A DNA stretch of 64,000 nucleotides, taken from assembly GCA_020746835.1 (NCBI GenBank), contig JAGPNK010000016.1:248001-312000 (forward strand), read 5' to 3'. The position numbers were made by a program, and so were the translations under genes. Below, in pieces: positions 20,935 through 34,308 of this stretch (position 1 is the first letter of the stretch; each line of letters starts with the position of its first letter). Source of the stretch: Stachybotrys elegans. Taxonomy: Eukaryota > Ascomycota > Sordariomycetes > Hypocreales > Stachybotryaceae. The notes below the pieces were generated by a model. It had not been told where the DNA came from and ran no database searches. It saw only the letters and a list, made by a program, of their open reading frames with translations.

Positions 20935-23900
20935 CTACAAGGACCCTTTGTCCACATCTATGCCATATCTCTCCCTGCCTTGAGGCCCATTGTCTATCTT
21001 CCACCATTTCAGGCTGTACGTTTGACCCTCAAACACACCCTCTCGCCGCAACTCTCCGTCTTTCTTCCACTCCGCACCTACGGGGATAACATCCCGCGAC
21101 ACCAGACGGCTGCCTGCCAGCATGGTAGCCGACCCAGCGATGGAGCAGGGGTTGTGCGGAAGAACCTGGTGAACCTTGCTCATCAGCCTCGTCGCTATGG
21201 CGCCCAGGACCATGACGCCCAGCAACACCTGCAGTGCAATCTTGGGCCCGGCGTTCTGCTGCAGACGCTGCCTGGTCGCGGTCTGCAGGCGGCCTTGATA
21301 TGAGGGCAAAGCGCTGCCGTCCGAGTTGGCACCGGCGCGCATGTTCAGCGAGATGGCCTGGGCCATGTACCCGGTATAGAGGTCATTGGCCGCGTTGGCT
21401 AGGTTCAGGGCGTTTTCTTCGCCCACGAGCGTGTCGAGGGAATGGCCTTTCTTGCCAAACACCATGGCTTTGATGAACTGATCGATGTCATTCATGTACG
21501 CAGGTGCACCGTTGGGGCCGGGTATGGTGCGGTTGTAGACAGCATCCGACATCTCTCCCAGCCAGGCATTGACCACAAACTCGTGGCGCTCGCTGCCTCC
21601 GGGTGTCTTCAATAGCTTGACGGAAGATTCGTCAGGTCGGGGTGGGTGGCGCGGGTCGAGGCCAAAGTCTGGTAGCTGCCAGGTTACATTGGTGGAGACC
21701 TGCTCTATATTCTGGTAGCACATGACGGTGCCCAGGTTGTACTCAAACTGCAAGGCCGTCCTGTTGCCCTGCCTCTTCTGGTCAACAGTAATGTTTCCGA
21801 GCGTCACCGCAAACGTCGGGCAGCCGTGTGTGGATGGCGGGATGCCGCTCGATCCGACGCCCGTTCCGGATCTGGGATCCGTGTCGATGCTGCCATCGCC
21901 ATAAATAATCCCGGTATCCGATTCCCAAAGCATGGGCGACGCCTTACCAATGTAGATGGATGTGTTGGTGCGAGGGAGACTGAAATATTGCATCCACGTC
22001 CCGTGGGTATGGTTACTGGTCGGGGACGTCTCACACCAGTCGTTATAACGAAAGGTAGTGTTGAACCCGGCAAGAAATCGACCAGGTATAGATTCGTAGA
22101 AGCCATTCAATCCGGGAAAGCTGCCCATGCCATCCATATCTTCCAAATTTGCAAACGTGATATCACGATCGTCCATGGGGACGACTGTGCAGTTCAGCTT
22201 TGCCCGGAGGGCAGGAACCTCGGCGTTGAGCGGCGCATCCATGTCTGAGTCGGTGATGACCACTGTTGGCTCATCGAAATGGTTATACACAAGGTCGCCG
22301 TGCGTCCATTTAGTGTCCTTGAGGTCCAGATATGTGATTAGGCTATCGACAGCAGACGCTTGATTGTCGCCGAGGGAGAGATCCACACCACGGAAATCGA
22401 AGGCGTCTGTCTGTTGGACAGTGACAGGGTCGACTTGGACAACAGTCCTAGCACTATAGAGACCGGACACTATGATGGTGAGGAAGCTGCCAATGAAGCT
22501 CCCTAGCAATGCAACCGTCGCAGCAAAGTGGCGAGACTTGATGGACAGATATGCGGCATACGGCAGGAGGGGTCCAACGAGGTTGAGGTTTATGGAACGA
22601 TCTGCACTGGCGCCCCCTCTTATGAGAGCGTTGTACGGTGCAAAAAGAGCCGTGATGTCCTCGATGCCTGCATACATACCTCCGATGGCCAGGCCGACGG
22701 CAGCCGGAATATAGGTGGCCAGGACGAGCGCACTGTTGGGCTGGAGGCTCACTATTCCGTTGTTGCGATCTGAATCATGCTGCAATACTTCCAGAACAGC
22801 AATAAGAATCAGTGGAAATAAAATGGCCAATGTCAGAAACCAGGAAGTACTGGCAATAGGCCGCCACCAGGATATGACGTGATTGTCTTCCGAAGGTTCG
22901 TTGAACGATTCGCCCTTAGTCTGCATGATGGGCTCGATAGCAAAGCTCGATGGTGCATCCGGTAGAATGACAGTCCTGAATTGGAAATTACCAAGGCGCC
23001 TGCGGACATGGCTGAGTTTGGATGTCTCTGTGTGAATCAGTGTGTTGTGGAAGCTTTCGCTTGAAGCCAGGATAGCGGCCGTTGAAGCCAGGGAGCCCGG
23101 CCGATGAGGTACAACCGAGTGTGGGCGGATAAAGATCATGGTAATGGACAAGAGAGCCAACAGACCAAGGAAAACACTCATGAAACTCGTCGATAGCTTT
23201 GTGACTTTGAGCCTGTTCTCTACAGATGTTATGTATCCGGTGACATTGCGGCTGACTGGCTGAAAGGCCAATTGATGGAGAAGCTGGGCAGCCACCCCTT
23301 TAAACACATGGGTGCCAGTATCGATCATGAGGCCAGGATCCATAAAGGCCTTCATGGTTGAGTTCCCATTCTTGAGGCCCATTAGCTGGAAAAAGGTAGG
23401 GACCGTCTCGCTAAGCACATAGTCATCGCCTCCTGTTCCCAGGAAAAGATGATACACTGCGCCGAAGACGCCTAGGCTCAGAGTCCCGTTGTGCATGCCT
23501 GGCAGCTGACGGTCCGATTGGGCCGACTGTGGTTCTGCCTGAATGGGTCCCGAAAGCACCGCCTGTGCCATGCCATTGGTTGAATCCGAGGTTCTGACAT
23601 CGAAGTTATCAATAGAGTATGAACCCTTGCATATGGCGGCGGTGAGCTGGTTGATGTAAAAGTAATCAGGCTGCGTCTTTCCCGGATCCCGAGGAGGGAA
23701 TCTGAGATCCGCGACAGACATGACTATGCGCTGGTCTGCAGCGACATCGTATATCATGTCCCTCTCCTCCTTGTTGCTGTTATTGAACGGTTGTCCACCA
23801 AAATCGAAATCGACATTGCATGGATAAACATCAAACTGGGCCTGGTAGTTCTGGGTTGCGTTGGGCTGCTTGTAGAATCCGTGGTCGGGACTGGCGGCAA

Positions 23901-25174
23901 CCGTCACTCCTTTAATCTTGCAATCGGGGAGATCAACATCAGCGACAAAAAAGCTTCCCAGAATGCTCCGCCATGGCATATACGTCTCAGTCGCATTCTT
24001 CCAAGGGAGCAGCTCACAGTCGTAGCCGATATGGACGCCTTCAGTGGTGGCTGAGAAGTTGGCATTGGTGGATTGGGGAGCTTGCAAGTTGGGCACAACA
24101 TAGTCTCCAGATGTTCCAGGGGGATACTGGAGCCCTTGGAACTGAATGCCGTAGTAGAGCTGGGCGGGTGCCGGACCTGTCATCCAGGCGGTCTCAGGAT
24201 CGTAGTCGTCGGCTACGCGAAGCTCGCTCTTGAGTGCGAGGTCAGAGCGCTGGGTTGTTATATCGGTTGGTACAAGCCGAAGCAAGCCAGGGGAAAAGAC
24301 GATCTGAAAGGTCAGCACAAACTAGGAGAGCTGGCAGGCCAGACTTACTGCGCCGAGGATGAAGATTTTGCCAAATATCGCCAGAGTGACTGGCCAGTGG
24401 CGGTGCTTGATCGACATCCACAAACTGACAGGCAACAGCGGAGAGACGTAATCGAGAAACAATGTCCTATCCACGGGAGAAGGCCCAGATTGGAGCTCTT
24501 TCCACGGCATGGATATCTTGGTGGTGTGTTCAACTCTTCGCCAGAGTGCTCCGACAATAACCAATACTAGGCAGGTAAATTAATGACCACGGTTCAAGAT
24601 AGGCAACTTACCTGCTGTTGGGCCATACTGCCAACCATAGTGGTTGGACTCATACTCCGTGGCAATGCCATTATAACGTTGCGAGAAATGGTAGAGCAGA
24701 GCAGTGACAAGCATCAAGATGACATAGGTGAGGGTAAATATTAGGAGAGCGGTCGTCGAGAGCCAAATTGGACGCCACATAGATCTCTTCTCAGATCCCG
24801 ACCACCTCAAGTCTTGTGAGTCCAGCTCAGCAGCATAGGTGATGGGCTCCTGGGCCTTGGAGTAGTCATCCTCTGGGCGGTAGGAGGGCCTAGAGCGTGT
24901 GGAGGAATGATCATCCTCGGGTGGAGGGCTGAGAGCTCGAGGAACATCTGTGAAGTCGATTTCGCCAGGAACAGGGAGAATATGATACTGCCAGGCATCT
25001 CCTTCATTAATTCCGGGCATCGGCTCTCCTTCGTCGACCTCATTCTGATGTGCTGTGGATGTCAGTCTGATGCTCCCGAAAAAGGTGGCCCAACTGACCT
25101 TGATGGTAGCGCGCTGAGTGTCCCCCATCGAATGGGATTGAGGAACCAACAGGTTTCCTCCTGATACCGGCCAT
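20935..25174 (-). CDS. Large multi-pass membrane protein, DUF3433 family
   Basis: Four exons: 25174-25099, 25052-24612, 24566-24349 and 24303-20935, joined in phase to 1367 residues. The start MAGIRRKPVGSS is fixed by the first intron (GTCAGT donor, CTGAC branch, CACAG acceptor). The N-terminus is cytosolic-like and Pro/Ser-rich. A first membrane span lies at about 121-148. The family hallmark then appears twice: VEHTTKISMPWKEL with LDYVSPLLPVSLWMSIKHRHWPV in the first copy, and a second copy in mid-protein with LNLVGPLLPYAAYLSIKSRHF. Long NxS/T-rich loops between spans are probably lumenal or extracellular. DUF3433 (PF11915) proteins are fungal and of unknown function. Some homologues are named only as membrane proteins, so no activity is claimed. 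Confidence 0.93.
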
Positions 25175-27288
25175 GGTCAGCGACGAATGCAAAGATGCTG
25201 ACCACCACCACTACCACAACAGGACGATTGGGAGTATCTCATAAGGCTGACCTGGGGATTCTCTCATTTTGTTATCCACTGGGCCCAGGAGGATCGGCCA
25301 TTGCTACATTAGGTGGCTCGCCAGCAGGGGTCAACGGACCACTGGCCTGGAGTGAAGGATTCTTAGCGTGCCCATGTCGAGCCAGTCGCAAGAAGTGCTT
25401 ACGACAAGGAGCTTCACATTATCTCGAAATGACTAGGCAGGCGGTGGCAAATATGGACATTATCCTGTTGATGCGCAAGCTTCGAAAGGAACGAGCATAT
25501 CCAAGATGGAGCTGGCATGTCGCGTTTCCGAATTAAGAGTATCGAGGCACGTGAGTGATTGGCTGGGTAGGTGTTGATATTCTTAGAACAGCGGAGAGGG
25601 CTGGCTGAGGCTAAGGGTGCTAGCAGGCCAAATAATGAGCCGCCATGGACATGTATGAGATCCAGGGAACGGACCAGCCAGCGCGAACGGCTTGCAGTGG
25701 GTCGACTAGAGGGATAGGCTCGCTTCTCGGCTTGTCTATTTGGGTGCATGCGGCCTTGGTGGACGGCCGATCTGCCTTCGGGAAGAGGGTCAAGATGGCG
25801 AAGTGAAGCGCGTCTCTAAAATGGAAACTAGTAGTAGATGGACGACGATGACAATTTGATGGAGGGCGACGGAGTTCAGCCTCCTAAATTTCGAATTTCA
25901 GCAGATTAGATGGGAGGTGGATAAGATAAGCCTTGGCTGGCAGCACCTGCCACATGAAGGACAAAATTTTCCCCAGACGGGAATTTGGAAGGAGCCACCA
26001 CCATCACCATCACCCACATCAACTTCACGAACTCATAGACGATCAATACTAGGCGATACCATCGAGGATTTTCGGTCATTTATTCTTCTTGAACAATTTT
26101 CAGCAGCAATGGATTTTATTTACAGAAAGCCTGACCTGGAATCCGAGGCCACGCATAGTGATGCAACCTCAAACACCTCCGTGTTTCAAGGCCCGCCGGC
26201 ACCCCAGGCCCCAGAAAACCATTGGATGCCATGGCTCACTGTTTCCAAGCCTCACGGCTGCACCGTGAAAAGGGTCCTCTGGTTGTCAACAAGGCGTCGC
26301 AGCTGGGTAGTAGCGAACCAAGGTTGAGAAATGCCCAGCATTGGCTACGGGACACACGGCTCATGGCCACCAGTGTGGCCCGTCCGTACTAGAATGACAG
26401 GACGAGGTCAGACCACACCAGACCACACCAGACCAGACGATCCAGAGCTATTGCGGCGACGATGCGGCGACGACGATGGTCCGGCCGCCACACATCTCAG
26501 GCTGTACGTGCCTCTCGAGACGAAGCTCGACTGTTTCTGTTTCCTACGCCTGTTTCCGCTTGCCTTGCCTTGCCATTGCGTCCAGCTGACGCTCATCGCC
26601 GAACAAGACGTCGCGTCTTCGAGCTACTCGGGGTAATAGTGCGCCGCTGGTATAGCCTCATTGACCGCTTGCTTGCATTAACCATCAGCTTGCGTGGATG
26701 GGCAGTCGAAACCATATCCAAGCCTTGAATTAGACATGTGCCCATCAGCCCTGCCCTCTCCGACTCGGCTTCCCAGCTATCCGTTGCTGTCAGGGGTATC
26801 CCAAAGGCCAATAGCCAGCCCACAGCCTCGAGGCTCTGCGCCAAGTGTACCACTTGGCTACTACCCCTGTTTCGTTGGAGCCCTGGAGGGGGAATCGCGG
26901 GGGCAACGTTGAGAGGTGCCGCAGCCCGAGCGCCAAGCAGCCTGTTCGGGACAATTGGCTGCTGTCATCCGCGACATAGGTTGTTTCGGATTCTATCCAG
27001 CTTCAGCCAGTCGGCGCGGCCCAATATGTAGTCCTGGCCCCCTTCATCCCGACCTCCATCTCGTGTTTCTATTCTGCTCGTTCATTCTTTATTCCTTTCC
27101 ATTTTCATATTGTTGTTTTCTATCTTCATTTCATTCCTCTTCTATTCTATTCGGTCCTTTCTGTAATACTTTTTTTGCTTTTTCTTTCTCTCGCCCTTTC
27201 CTTTCCTCGAAGCGAATTTCCTCGACTTTTTCCTTTGCCGACGCCCTCGACTCAATTCCCATTACCCATCTCTACCTATTCTACGAAA
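25175..27288. other. Intergenic region, no supported gene
   Basis: About 2.1 kb lie between the divergent DUF3433 and GPI-protein genes. A 136-codon plus-strand frame (25917-26327) looks like nothing I know and lacks coding bias. A tandem GACCACACCA repeat is at 26410-26439. From about 27050 to 27288 the plus strand is strongly pyrimidine-rich, a likely leader of the next gene. Confidence 0.6.
26410..26439. repeat. GACCACACCA tandem repeat
   Basis: Two exact copies and one partial copy of a 10-bp unit lie in non-coding DNA. Confidence 0.7.
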
Positions 27289-27984
27289 ATGGCGAGGACA
27301 TCGTTTGCCCAGATGAGGCTGATCAACCTGCTGTTCCTGGCTGGTATCGCTGCTAGCCAGCGCCTCTCTCTGTCGACGTTTCAAGCTGTTGGTTCCGATA
27401 TGGTTTCGCTGGGATGCATGTTCGCCTACAGCACCCGCTTCACCGAGTGCGACCAGGGATCCATCATTGCCGGCAACGGATGCTCTCCGGCATGCCAGGC
27501 AGACCTACAAGCCGTACAAAGCCGGATCCAGGACAGATGCGAGGCAATTACTCCGATACCCGGCAGCTTGTTGGAAAGTGCAATGAATGGTGGACTGGTC
27601 CAAGCCCTATGTTCGCCGGGCCGCAAGGACGAACTGAACCGAGACAACGACCCCGAGTTTCAGGGACCTTCCAGCAGCTCGCAAGAACCTCCCGCGCCGA
27701 CGACGCCGCCTGTGGAATCTCTGCCCATCAACAACTTCTTCCTCAGCCGGACCAACGAGATCACAATCACCACATCCATCGTACCGAAGGCTGCCGCCGT
27801 CACCCAGCCTCCCTCTGCGCCCGTAGGAGGCAGCCCGAACCCGGGTCAACCCAGTGGTGATGGCAGCGGAAGCCCTTACGACATGGGATCTCAGTTTGGA
27901 AGCGGCGCGGGTTCACTGGAACCACGCATGAGCAACGCCGCCATGGTGGTTGCCGTGGCCATCATGATGGCATTGCTCTACTAG
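27289..27984 (+). CDS. Cysteine-containing cell-surface protein, probably GPI-anchored
   Basis: This intronless gene encodes 231 residues from the ATG at 27289. A signal peptide (about 1-23, core LINLLFLAGIAAS) leads into a domain with six cysteines (about 43-108: GCMFAY, TECDQ, GCSPAC, DRCEA, ALCSP), whose even number suits three disulfides. A Pro/Ser/Thr/Gly-rich stalk follows, and the end is a hydrophobic segment (AAMVVAVAIMMALLY) typical of a GPI attachment signal. The cysteine count is short of the eight in CFEM domains, so I do not call it CFEM. It would be a wall or plasma-membrane surface protein of unknown role. Confidence 0.75.
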   Translation: MARTSFAQMRLINLLFLAGIAASQRLSLSTFQAVGSDMVSLGCMFAYSTRFTECDQGSIIAGNGCSPACQADLQAVQSRIQDRCEAITPIPGSLLESAMNGGLVQALCSPGRKDELNRDNDPEFQGPSSSSQEPPAPTTPPVESLPINNFFLSRTNEITITTSIVPKAAAVTQPPSAPVGGSPNPGQPSGDGSGSPYDMGSQFGSGAGSLEPRMSNAAMVVAVAIMMALLY

Positions 27985-30900
27985 GACACCTATTGGAATT
28001 GCTTGCATCTGGGTAATAGCGGGTTCATCACGGTCTTGTCATGGCCTCAGCATAGAGCAGAGAGCTATGGGGTATGGGTATTTGGGCATGTTGGGCGCAA
28101 AGGCACCTTGGCTGCTGGTTAGCCAAGGCTTGGGAAGCGATGGTTTTTTTTTGCTTACGATTTTGATTACTCTTCTTTGGTCTATTTATCACGCCTTTCG
28201 GGGGCAGGACTTAGATATACCAGTCGCGGAGACGAAGCCTACCAAGAGGTTTCTTGCAAGGGTGCAAGGGGATCCAGCATTGGTTACAAGGCAACGGGCG
28301 ACAATACCTTACTTACGCAACGTAACGTAACGAATGATATTATTTTTAATCCCCATAAGTGGCTACGGGCGTGCCAGTATTGAATGGTGTCAAGGTCACA
28401 CGCACTTGAAGTTTCACCCAAGATAGATGGCGATGGTGTCTTGGAGTGAGACACGCCGGTCGTCCGGCTGGAATCGGACGTGGGTCTTGGCGCGGCAACT
28501 GTGCTACTGTATAAGTGCAGTAGGCCAAAGTCCAGCATTCGCAGCGATACCTGAAGGGGCAGTTGTAGACGAACTGCATGGGATTAGTTATCGTGGCGAG
28601 GCGGCCACGTGGTAGACGGCGTGTCATGAGTCGTCTCTCATGTCCCCATATTGCCAGCATCGTAGCCCGCGGAGGAAGTTGTTCTGAATAGAGCGGCACT
28701 CGATCTGCTGCAGATCAACAACGCAACTGGTGAGCAAAGTGTGGAGGGGTCGATGGAGGGTTCGAACGATCCATACTGCAGCAGGCGATTACAGCTACAT
28801 ACGTATACGATCCCCCCACCACCAGGGGATAAATGAAGCTTATACAGAGCGGAGGGGAGGGGGCAGATCGATTGCTCGGACAGGCATCCCCTATCTCTGG
28901 CAAATGAGGACAGCACAGTGACAGCGATATGCAGGCAAAATTGGACAGGCGGTTGAGAGCTAGTGATGGCGACAGGGACCAGGGATGCTGTATATAGAAG
29001 ACGAATAGCACACAACAGGCACACGATGACAAGACTTTGCAAATGATTTCGCTAGCCGAGGTGGTCGAGATGATGCTGCTGGTTCCGATGGATGGCAACG
29101 CCATTTGCGGGCCTGTCGTATGCCTTCCACTCCGTGCCCCAACGAGGCATCCAATCAGGTGAATGACGTCGCTGTGCATGAGTCTTCACGATGGAGGTGG
29201 GATAGCAGGTGGAGCCGGCAAATAGCGATCAAGTCAAAGAGCGACAAAAACGGCTCAGCAACTGTGACGATCGATGCGCGCAAAGAGAAATGCGAGGTTG
29301 CGAGAGTGAGGCCTCCCACGATTACCCCCGCCCGCTCACGGGATGCGAATATCGCGCGCGTGCAGGACGGGCATGGCAATGTGGTAGAGGGAGTAGTAGA
29401 ACCAAGCCTTCTTGGCGGAGCGTCAAGCTTTGTGCCAAGCAGCTGCTTCAAGCAATTTGAAGGCTGGGCGCAGAGCCAAGGGCGCGGCAATCACGGGAGG
29501 GCATTGCTCTTGGCCAGGGCGCTGCTTTTACAGCATACAAGTAATAAACAGAAGGGTTTTTGTGTGCCGAGTTCACAGATTTTCTGAAGCTTCATCGTGC
29601 CTTTTTCACGCCTACCCACCGACTGTTGGGCTTCTGGGTAAGGGGAGGATGAGGGCGGGAGGATTAAGGTTGCGCGAGGCGTGGGGGAACTGAAATTGGG
29701 ATTTATAGCGCTGCTCCAGGCACCCTGCCACCACGCCATCTGCATCGTGACAATTCCGCGTCCCAGCGGCCCTCATTCATCTCTCCGAACATGCCCCCCT
29801 CTTCCCAATTTCACAGCACACAACACAGCAAGCGGCTGAAGCAAAGATTGCTGAATGGATAATAAAAGGAGAGAAAGAAAATTCGCCGGCAGCGTGAGGC
29901 AGCACCAAGGGTAAGGTAAGATGCAGCCACATGGACCGCCAATAAGGTCCAGACCATGAGAGCGCCAGGGTGTCTCAGCTTACCCACCTCTACGGAGTTG
30001 AATGGAGGAAATTTCCTCTGGCTGGCATAGCACACGGGGAAGGCGGTTGGCGCTCTGACGGTGGTCAGGACTGACCAAGACCGGCCATGACCTGATGATA
30101 TTGATTCTCGTCTACGCCATGATGGATATCAGTTTGGGGACTTTCGAGAGACGCTGGATTCATCAACCACCCAAATTACTCCTAAGTTCAATGGATGCAT
30201 TATACACGTAAAAGAAGAAAAATATTAGGAAGAGGGGGAAATGGATGTGCGCGGCAGCCGTTAAAGCGGCGGCACAGCCCATCTCTTGGAACCCCCACAC
30301 CCCTGCACTGGCCCTGGACCATCCCCTGTACGGCATCTCCTTGGCGCTGAGACCCTCCAGCTCGCCGAGTTCCTCGTCCTCTGCCTGTCTGCCTATAGGC
30401 GGCCCTGCTTGGTCCGATGACTGCATGCCATGGCAATAGAAAGGATGAGATCTGTGCGCCCGTGTTTGCAAACAAATTCACCTCGTCGGGTCCCTCGTCA
30501 CCCTCAGCCGCCATCGTCCTCTCTCTTCCTGCCCTCCCTTCTCTTCTTTCTCTTCTTTACCCACCCTCCCGTCCGCCTTCCCTCCTTCCCTCCTTCCCCA
30601 TTGCAGGCTGCGGTTGGGTCCGATTGCCTTGAAAGTTGCGCTTCTGGTGGATTCTGCTAGCTCCTCCCTCAGTTTAGCTTCGGGGACGCCTACTGGAAGT
30701 CTGACGTATTTTGGCCTTGTTGTTTCCCTGATCGCCAACCCTTTTTTCTCTCCCCTACTTCTTTTTTTCTCTTCCCCTTCTCTTTCCCATCTCTTCCGGC
30801 TCCCTTCCAGCACAGCATCCAAAGGCTTGCGCCAGCCACACCTTTCCTTTGCGCATTGCTGCGACACCAACGTCCATTCATAGCGCTGCATATCTTGCTT

Positions 30901-31137
30901 TGCCTTGCGTTGCCTTGCTTTGCGTTTGCGATACCCTTTCTGTTATCCGAATAGTGTCATCTCCCCCAGACGGCTTCGTCCAAGACATCACGAGACATCG
31001 ACTCTACATGTATCCGAAACTTCGCCGCTGATTGCTTCGAGACCGACTGACACGGCCGCCCCGAGAACCCATCTTACCGTCGCCAGCTGTTCCTGTCATT
31101 CCGAGTCCCTGCCCCCGCGTGGCACCAAGTCGCCAAG
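27985..31137. other. Long upstream region of the Na+/H+ antiporter gene
   Basis: About 3.1 kb hold no supported gene. Minus-strand frames near 28640-29490 have no recognisable domain and no bias. From about 30500 to 31130 the plus strand is pyrimidine-rich with TTGCCTTGCG-type repeats near 30894-30930, which suggests a long 5' leader. A leader intron is possible but I cannot place one. Confidence 0.55.
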
Positions 31138-34087
31138 ATGCCTGCTTGGGATCATCTTAGTATCACCGATCCCCATCTGGTGTACATTATTCTCGGAGGC
31201 TTCACCTCCCTTTTCATGCTATGTTCCTCCGTCATCAAGGAGCGCATGTACATTGGTGAGGCCACCGTCGCCACCCTCTGTGGAATCATCTTCGGCCCCC
31301 ATGCCGCCAACCTCATAGATCCCATATCATGGGGCAGTGTCGACATCGTCACCCTCGAGTTTTCCCGAATCGTCCTCGTCGTCCAGTGCTTCGCCGTGGG
31401 TGTCGAATTGCCCAAGTTTTACATGGAGAAGCATTGGAAGTCGGTCGTCTACCTGCTCCTCCCGGTCATGACCTTTGGCTGGCTCATTGTCAGTCTCTTC
31501 ATCTGGTGGATGATTCCTGCCCTCAGCTGGCTCGACAGTCTGGTTGTGGCTGCTTGTGTCACTGCCACCGATCCCGTCCTCGCCTCCTCCGTCGTCGGTA
31601 AGGGCAAGTTCGCCAAGCGAGTCCCAAAACATTTGCGAGACTTGCTCTCCGCCGAGTCCGGTTGCAACGATGGCATGGCTTTTCCCTTCGTCTACCTGTC
31701 CATCTACCTCATTCTCGAACACCTGGACGCCAGGCAGGTCACCTTCCACTGGTTCTGCTACACCATCCTTTATGAGTGCATCTTTGGCGCCATCTTCGGC
31801 TTCGTCGTCGGATACATTGCGCGCCACGGCATCAAGTACGCAGAGGAGCATGAGTATATCGATCGCGAGAGTTTCCTCGTCTTCTACTTCGTCATCGCTC
31901 TGTTCTGCGCTGGTGCCGGTAGCTTGCTGGGTATGGATGACCTCCTGGTAGGATTTGCCGCTGGTGTGGGCTTCTCCAACGATGGTTGGTTCGGTGAGAA
32001 GACGGAGGAATCTCACGTCTCCAACGTTATCGATCTGCTTCTCAACTTGGCATACTTTGTCTACTTTGGCACCATTATCCCCTGGGCTCAGTTCAACGAC
32101 GGCTTCGGCGGTCTTACCGCCTGGCGACTCGTCGTCATCGCCATCTTTGTCCTCTTGTTCCGCCGCATTCCCGTCATGATGGCCCTGAAACCCTTCATAC
32201 CCGATATTAAGAATTGGCGAGAGGCCCTTTTCGCTGGCCACTTTGGTCCCATTGGAGTCGGTGCCATTTTCGTGGCTCTGCTGGCCCGCGCCGAACTTCA
32301 GCATCACGACACGATTCCTTTGGCACAAATGCCTGAGCCAGGTTCTCCTCACTATGATCTCATTGTCCTCATCTGGCCCATCGTCACATTCCTAGTCATC
32401 TCATCCATCATTGTCCACGGATCCTCGATTGCCGTTTTCACTCTTGGAAAACGCATCAACACCCTTACCTTGACCATGTCGTACACAGCTGCACCCGAAG
32501 ATGGCCCATCGTGGATGAACCGGCTCCCCAGAATCTCATCACAGTCTCGATCCCAGGCTAAGACCATGTCGGACGTTTCCGGTGATGACTACCAAGATCC
32601 TCAGTTCCCCTCCAATACGCTTGCTCTACCTAGCGGCTTCCTGCGGCGCCAGCGCGAGGAGGATAACAGCCGAGCAGGAAGCAGGGCATCTTCGCTCGTA
32701 TCCCGAAGGAGGAAGCACAAGAAATGGGACGATGGCGTTGGCCCTGGCGGACCTGTCAGCCAGTCAGCCATCTTTCCTGCTCGTCAGCCGTCCAATCTGA
32801 CTCTGGGCGCCGACAGGGATCCCACATCACCTACACGAGAAACTACCGACTCGACTTTGCTGAGCGACGAGCTGAACGAGAAGGAGAAGGAACCAGAGAG
32901 CCAGCCTCCTCTTGAGCATCAGCATCAGCGACAAGATTCTCTAGCCAATCCGCCCCGTATTACTGTGTACCAAGAAGGCGATCAGATGGTTTTCGAGAAC
33001 AAGGACGGCGATGTTCTTGATATACAGCCCAGCAATCACCAGGAGGACCCGTCTTCGATTCCCGAGCTCACTGCTACGAGGTCGCGTTCCAAGGCGGAGG
33101 GCTGGTCTCTGGGTGGAATCCGTCAACGAATGAACGATTACTACACGACTGAGCTTGAGAAACGAAAGGAGAGGGATGTTGCCAGTCGCCGTCACGAACC
33201 CGCCCGAGCCTACCAGTTCGGTAATCAGGTATGTGCTTTCCATTCGATACAATTTCAAAGCTAATGAGTCCTAGGTTATTGTTGAAGATAAGGATGGTGA
33301 AGTTGTCAAGACATACGAGCTTCCCACCCAAAGACCAGAGGGCGGCGAATCTAGTGCTTTTGGCAATAGTCTCAAGTACATTGGGCTTGGAGGACGGGGC
33401 CGCGGAGCAGAAAAGAGTCCTGAAGCAGCGGCTGAGGAGGGTGAGGCGAGCGGCGCTGCCGATGCCGATCCTGCCAGGAAGCCATTGACGAAACGGTGGA
33501 CAGGGCTGGGCGGCGGCTCTGAGCAGAGGACCCGCAAAAACAGCGCTGGACAGGAGGGCACGCCCGATGAGAGGACGATCCGCTTTACCATTGGCGGCGT
33601 GGGCCAGCGCATGACGGAGAAGGACTTTATCAGAGAGGTGCAGAAGCTCGACGCCAGCACACGCAAGGAGGTTCTCGAGCAGTCAACAGCATCCAAAGAG
33701 GTCAAAGCCCGTGCTCAGCAAAGCACCCCAGCCAGGAAACCAAGCCCTGTGGTGTTAGAGCCCGAGGCTTCGACAAGCAACAGCTCTATGGAGAAGGAGA
33801 AGGAGCCTGTTCGTGGCCGTGCGGGAAGCCGAGCCGAGCCTCCGCTACCAAAGGAGTCGGAGGATGGTGAAACGGCAGTCGAGCGCAGACGACGACTGGC
33901 GGTGCTATCTGATCAGGTGGAAGAAAGCGGGGAGACGCCAGCAGAACGAAGGCGGCGCGAGGCAGCCCTGGGTATGGGCGAGCCGTCTGCTGGTGCAGAG
34001 AGCGACAGCGATGATGAAGGAGGGGAGCGAGTTCCTGCAGCAAGACGTGGCATTCGATTTGCGGAACCTACCCGGGGTCCAAAGTAA
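31138..34087 (+). CDS. NHA1: Plasma-membrane Na+/H+ (K+/H+) antiporter, Nha1/Sod2 family
   Basis: Two exons (31138-33228 and 33275-34087) give 967 residues. Residues about 10-440 hold roughly a dozen membrane spans of the CPA1 fungal antiporter fold. Hallmarks include IIFGPHAANLIDP, VTATDPVLASSVVGKGKFA (near 140-160), and the ion-site motif SAESGCNDGMAFPF, whose Asn-Asp pair matches the essential acidic residues of yeast Nha1. LLVGFAAGVGFSNDGWF and HFGPIGVGAIF follow. The second half (about 450-967) is a long hydrophilic cytosolic tail rich in Ser, Glu, Arg and Lys, as in yeast Nha1, where the tail tunes transport and osmotic response. It exports Na+, Li+ or K+ in exchange for protons. The single intron lies in the tail. 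The gene has a long pyrimidine-rich upstream region. Confidence 0.97.
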
Positions 34088-34308
34088 ATAAAAAGAAGGG
34101 CAATATATACACTGATGGATAATGTGTGGATTGATGATACCTAAGTAATTACATTGAATAGAACCATCCGGCCAATCAGGTCACGAATTTTTAATACCAA
34201 TTGATTGTTTGAGCGTCTATATCGTCAGAGGGAGCAGAATCAGGAATTGAATGGGTGTATATAAATGCTCAACACGACACCATTATACGTCGTCTGATAC
34301 GTGACTAC

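Noticed and set aside
25917..26327. 136-codon plus-strand frame
   Set aside because: Low coding bias and no recognisable domain in an upstream region.
31327..32352. 341-codon minus-strand open frame
   Set aside because: It is antisense to the membrane part of the Na+/H+ antiporter and has no protein-like motifs.
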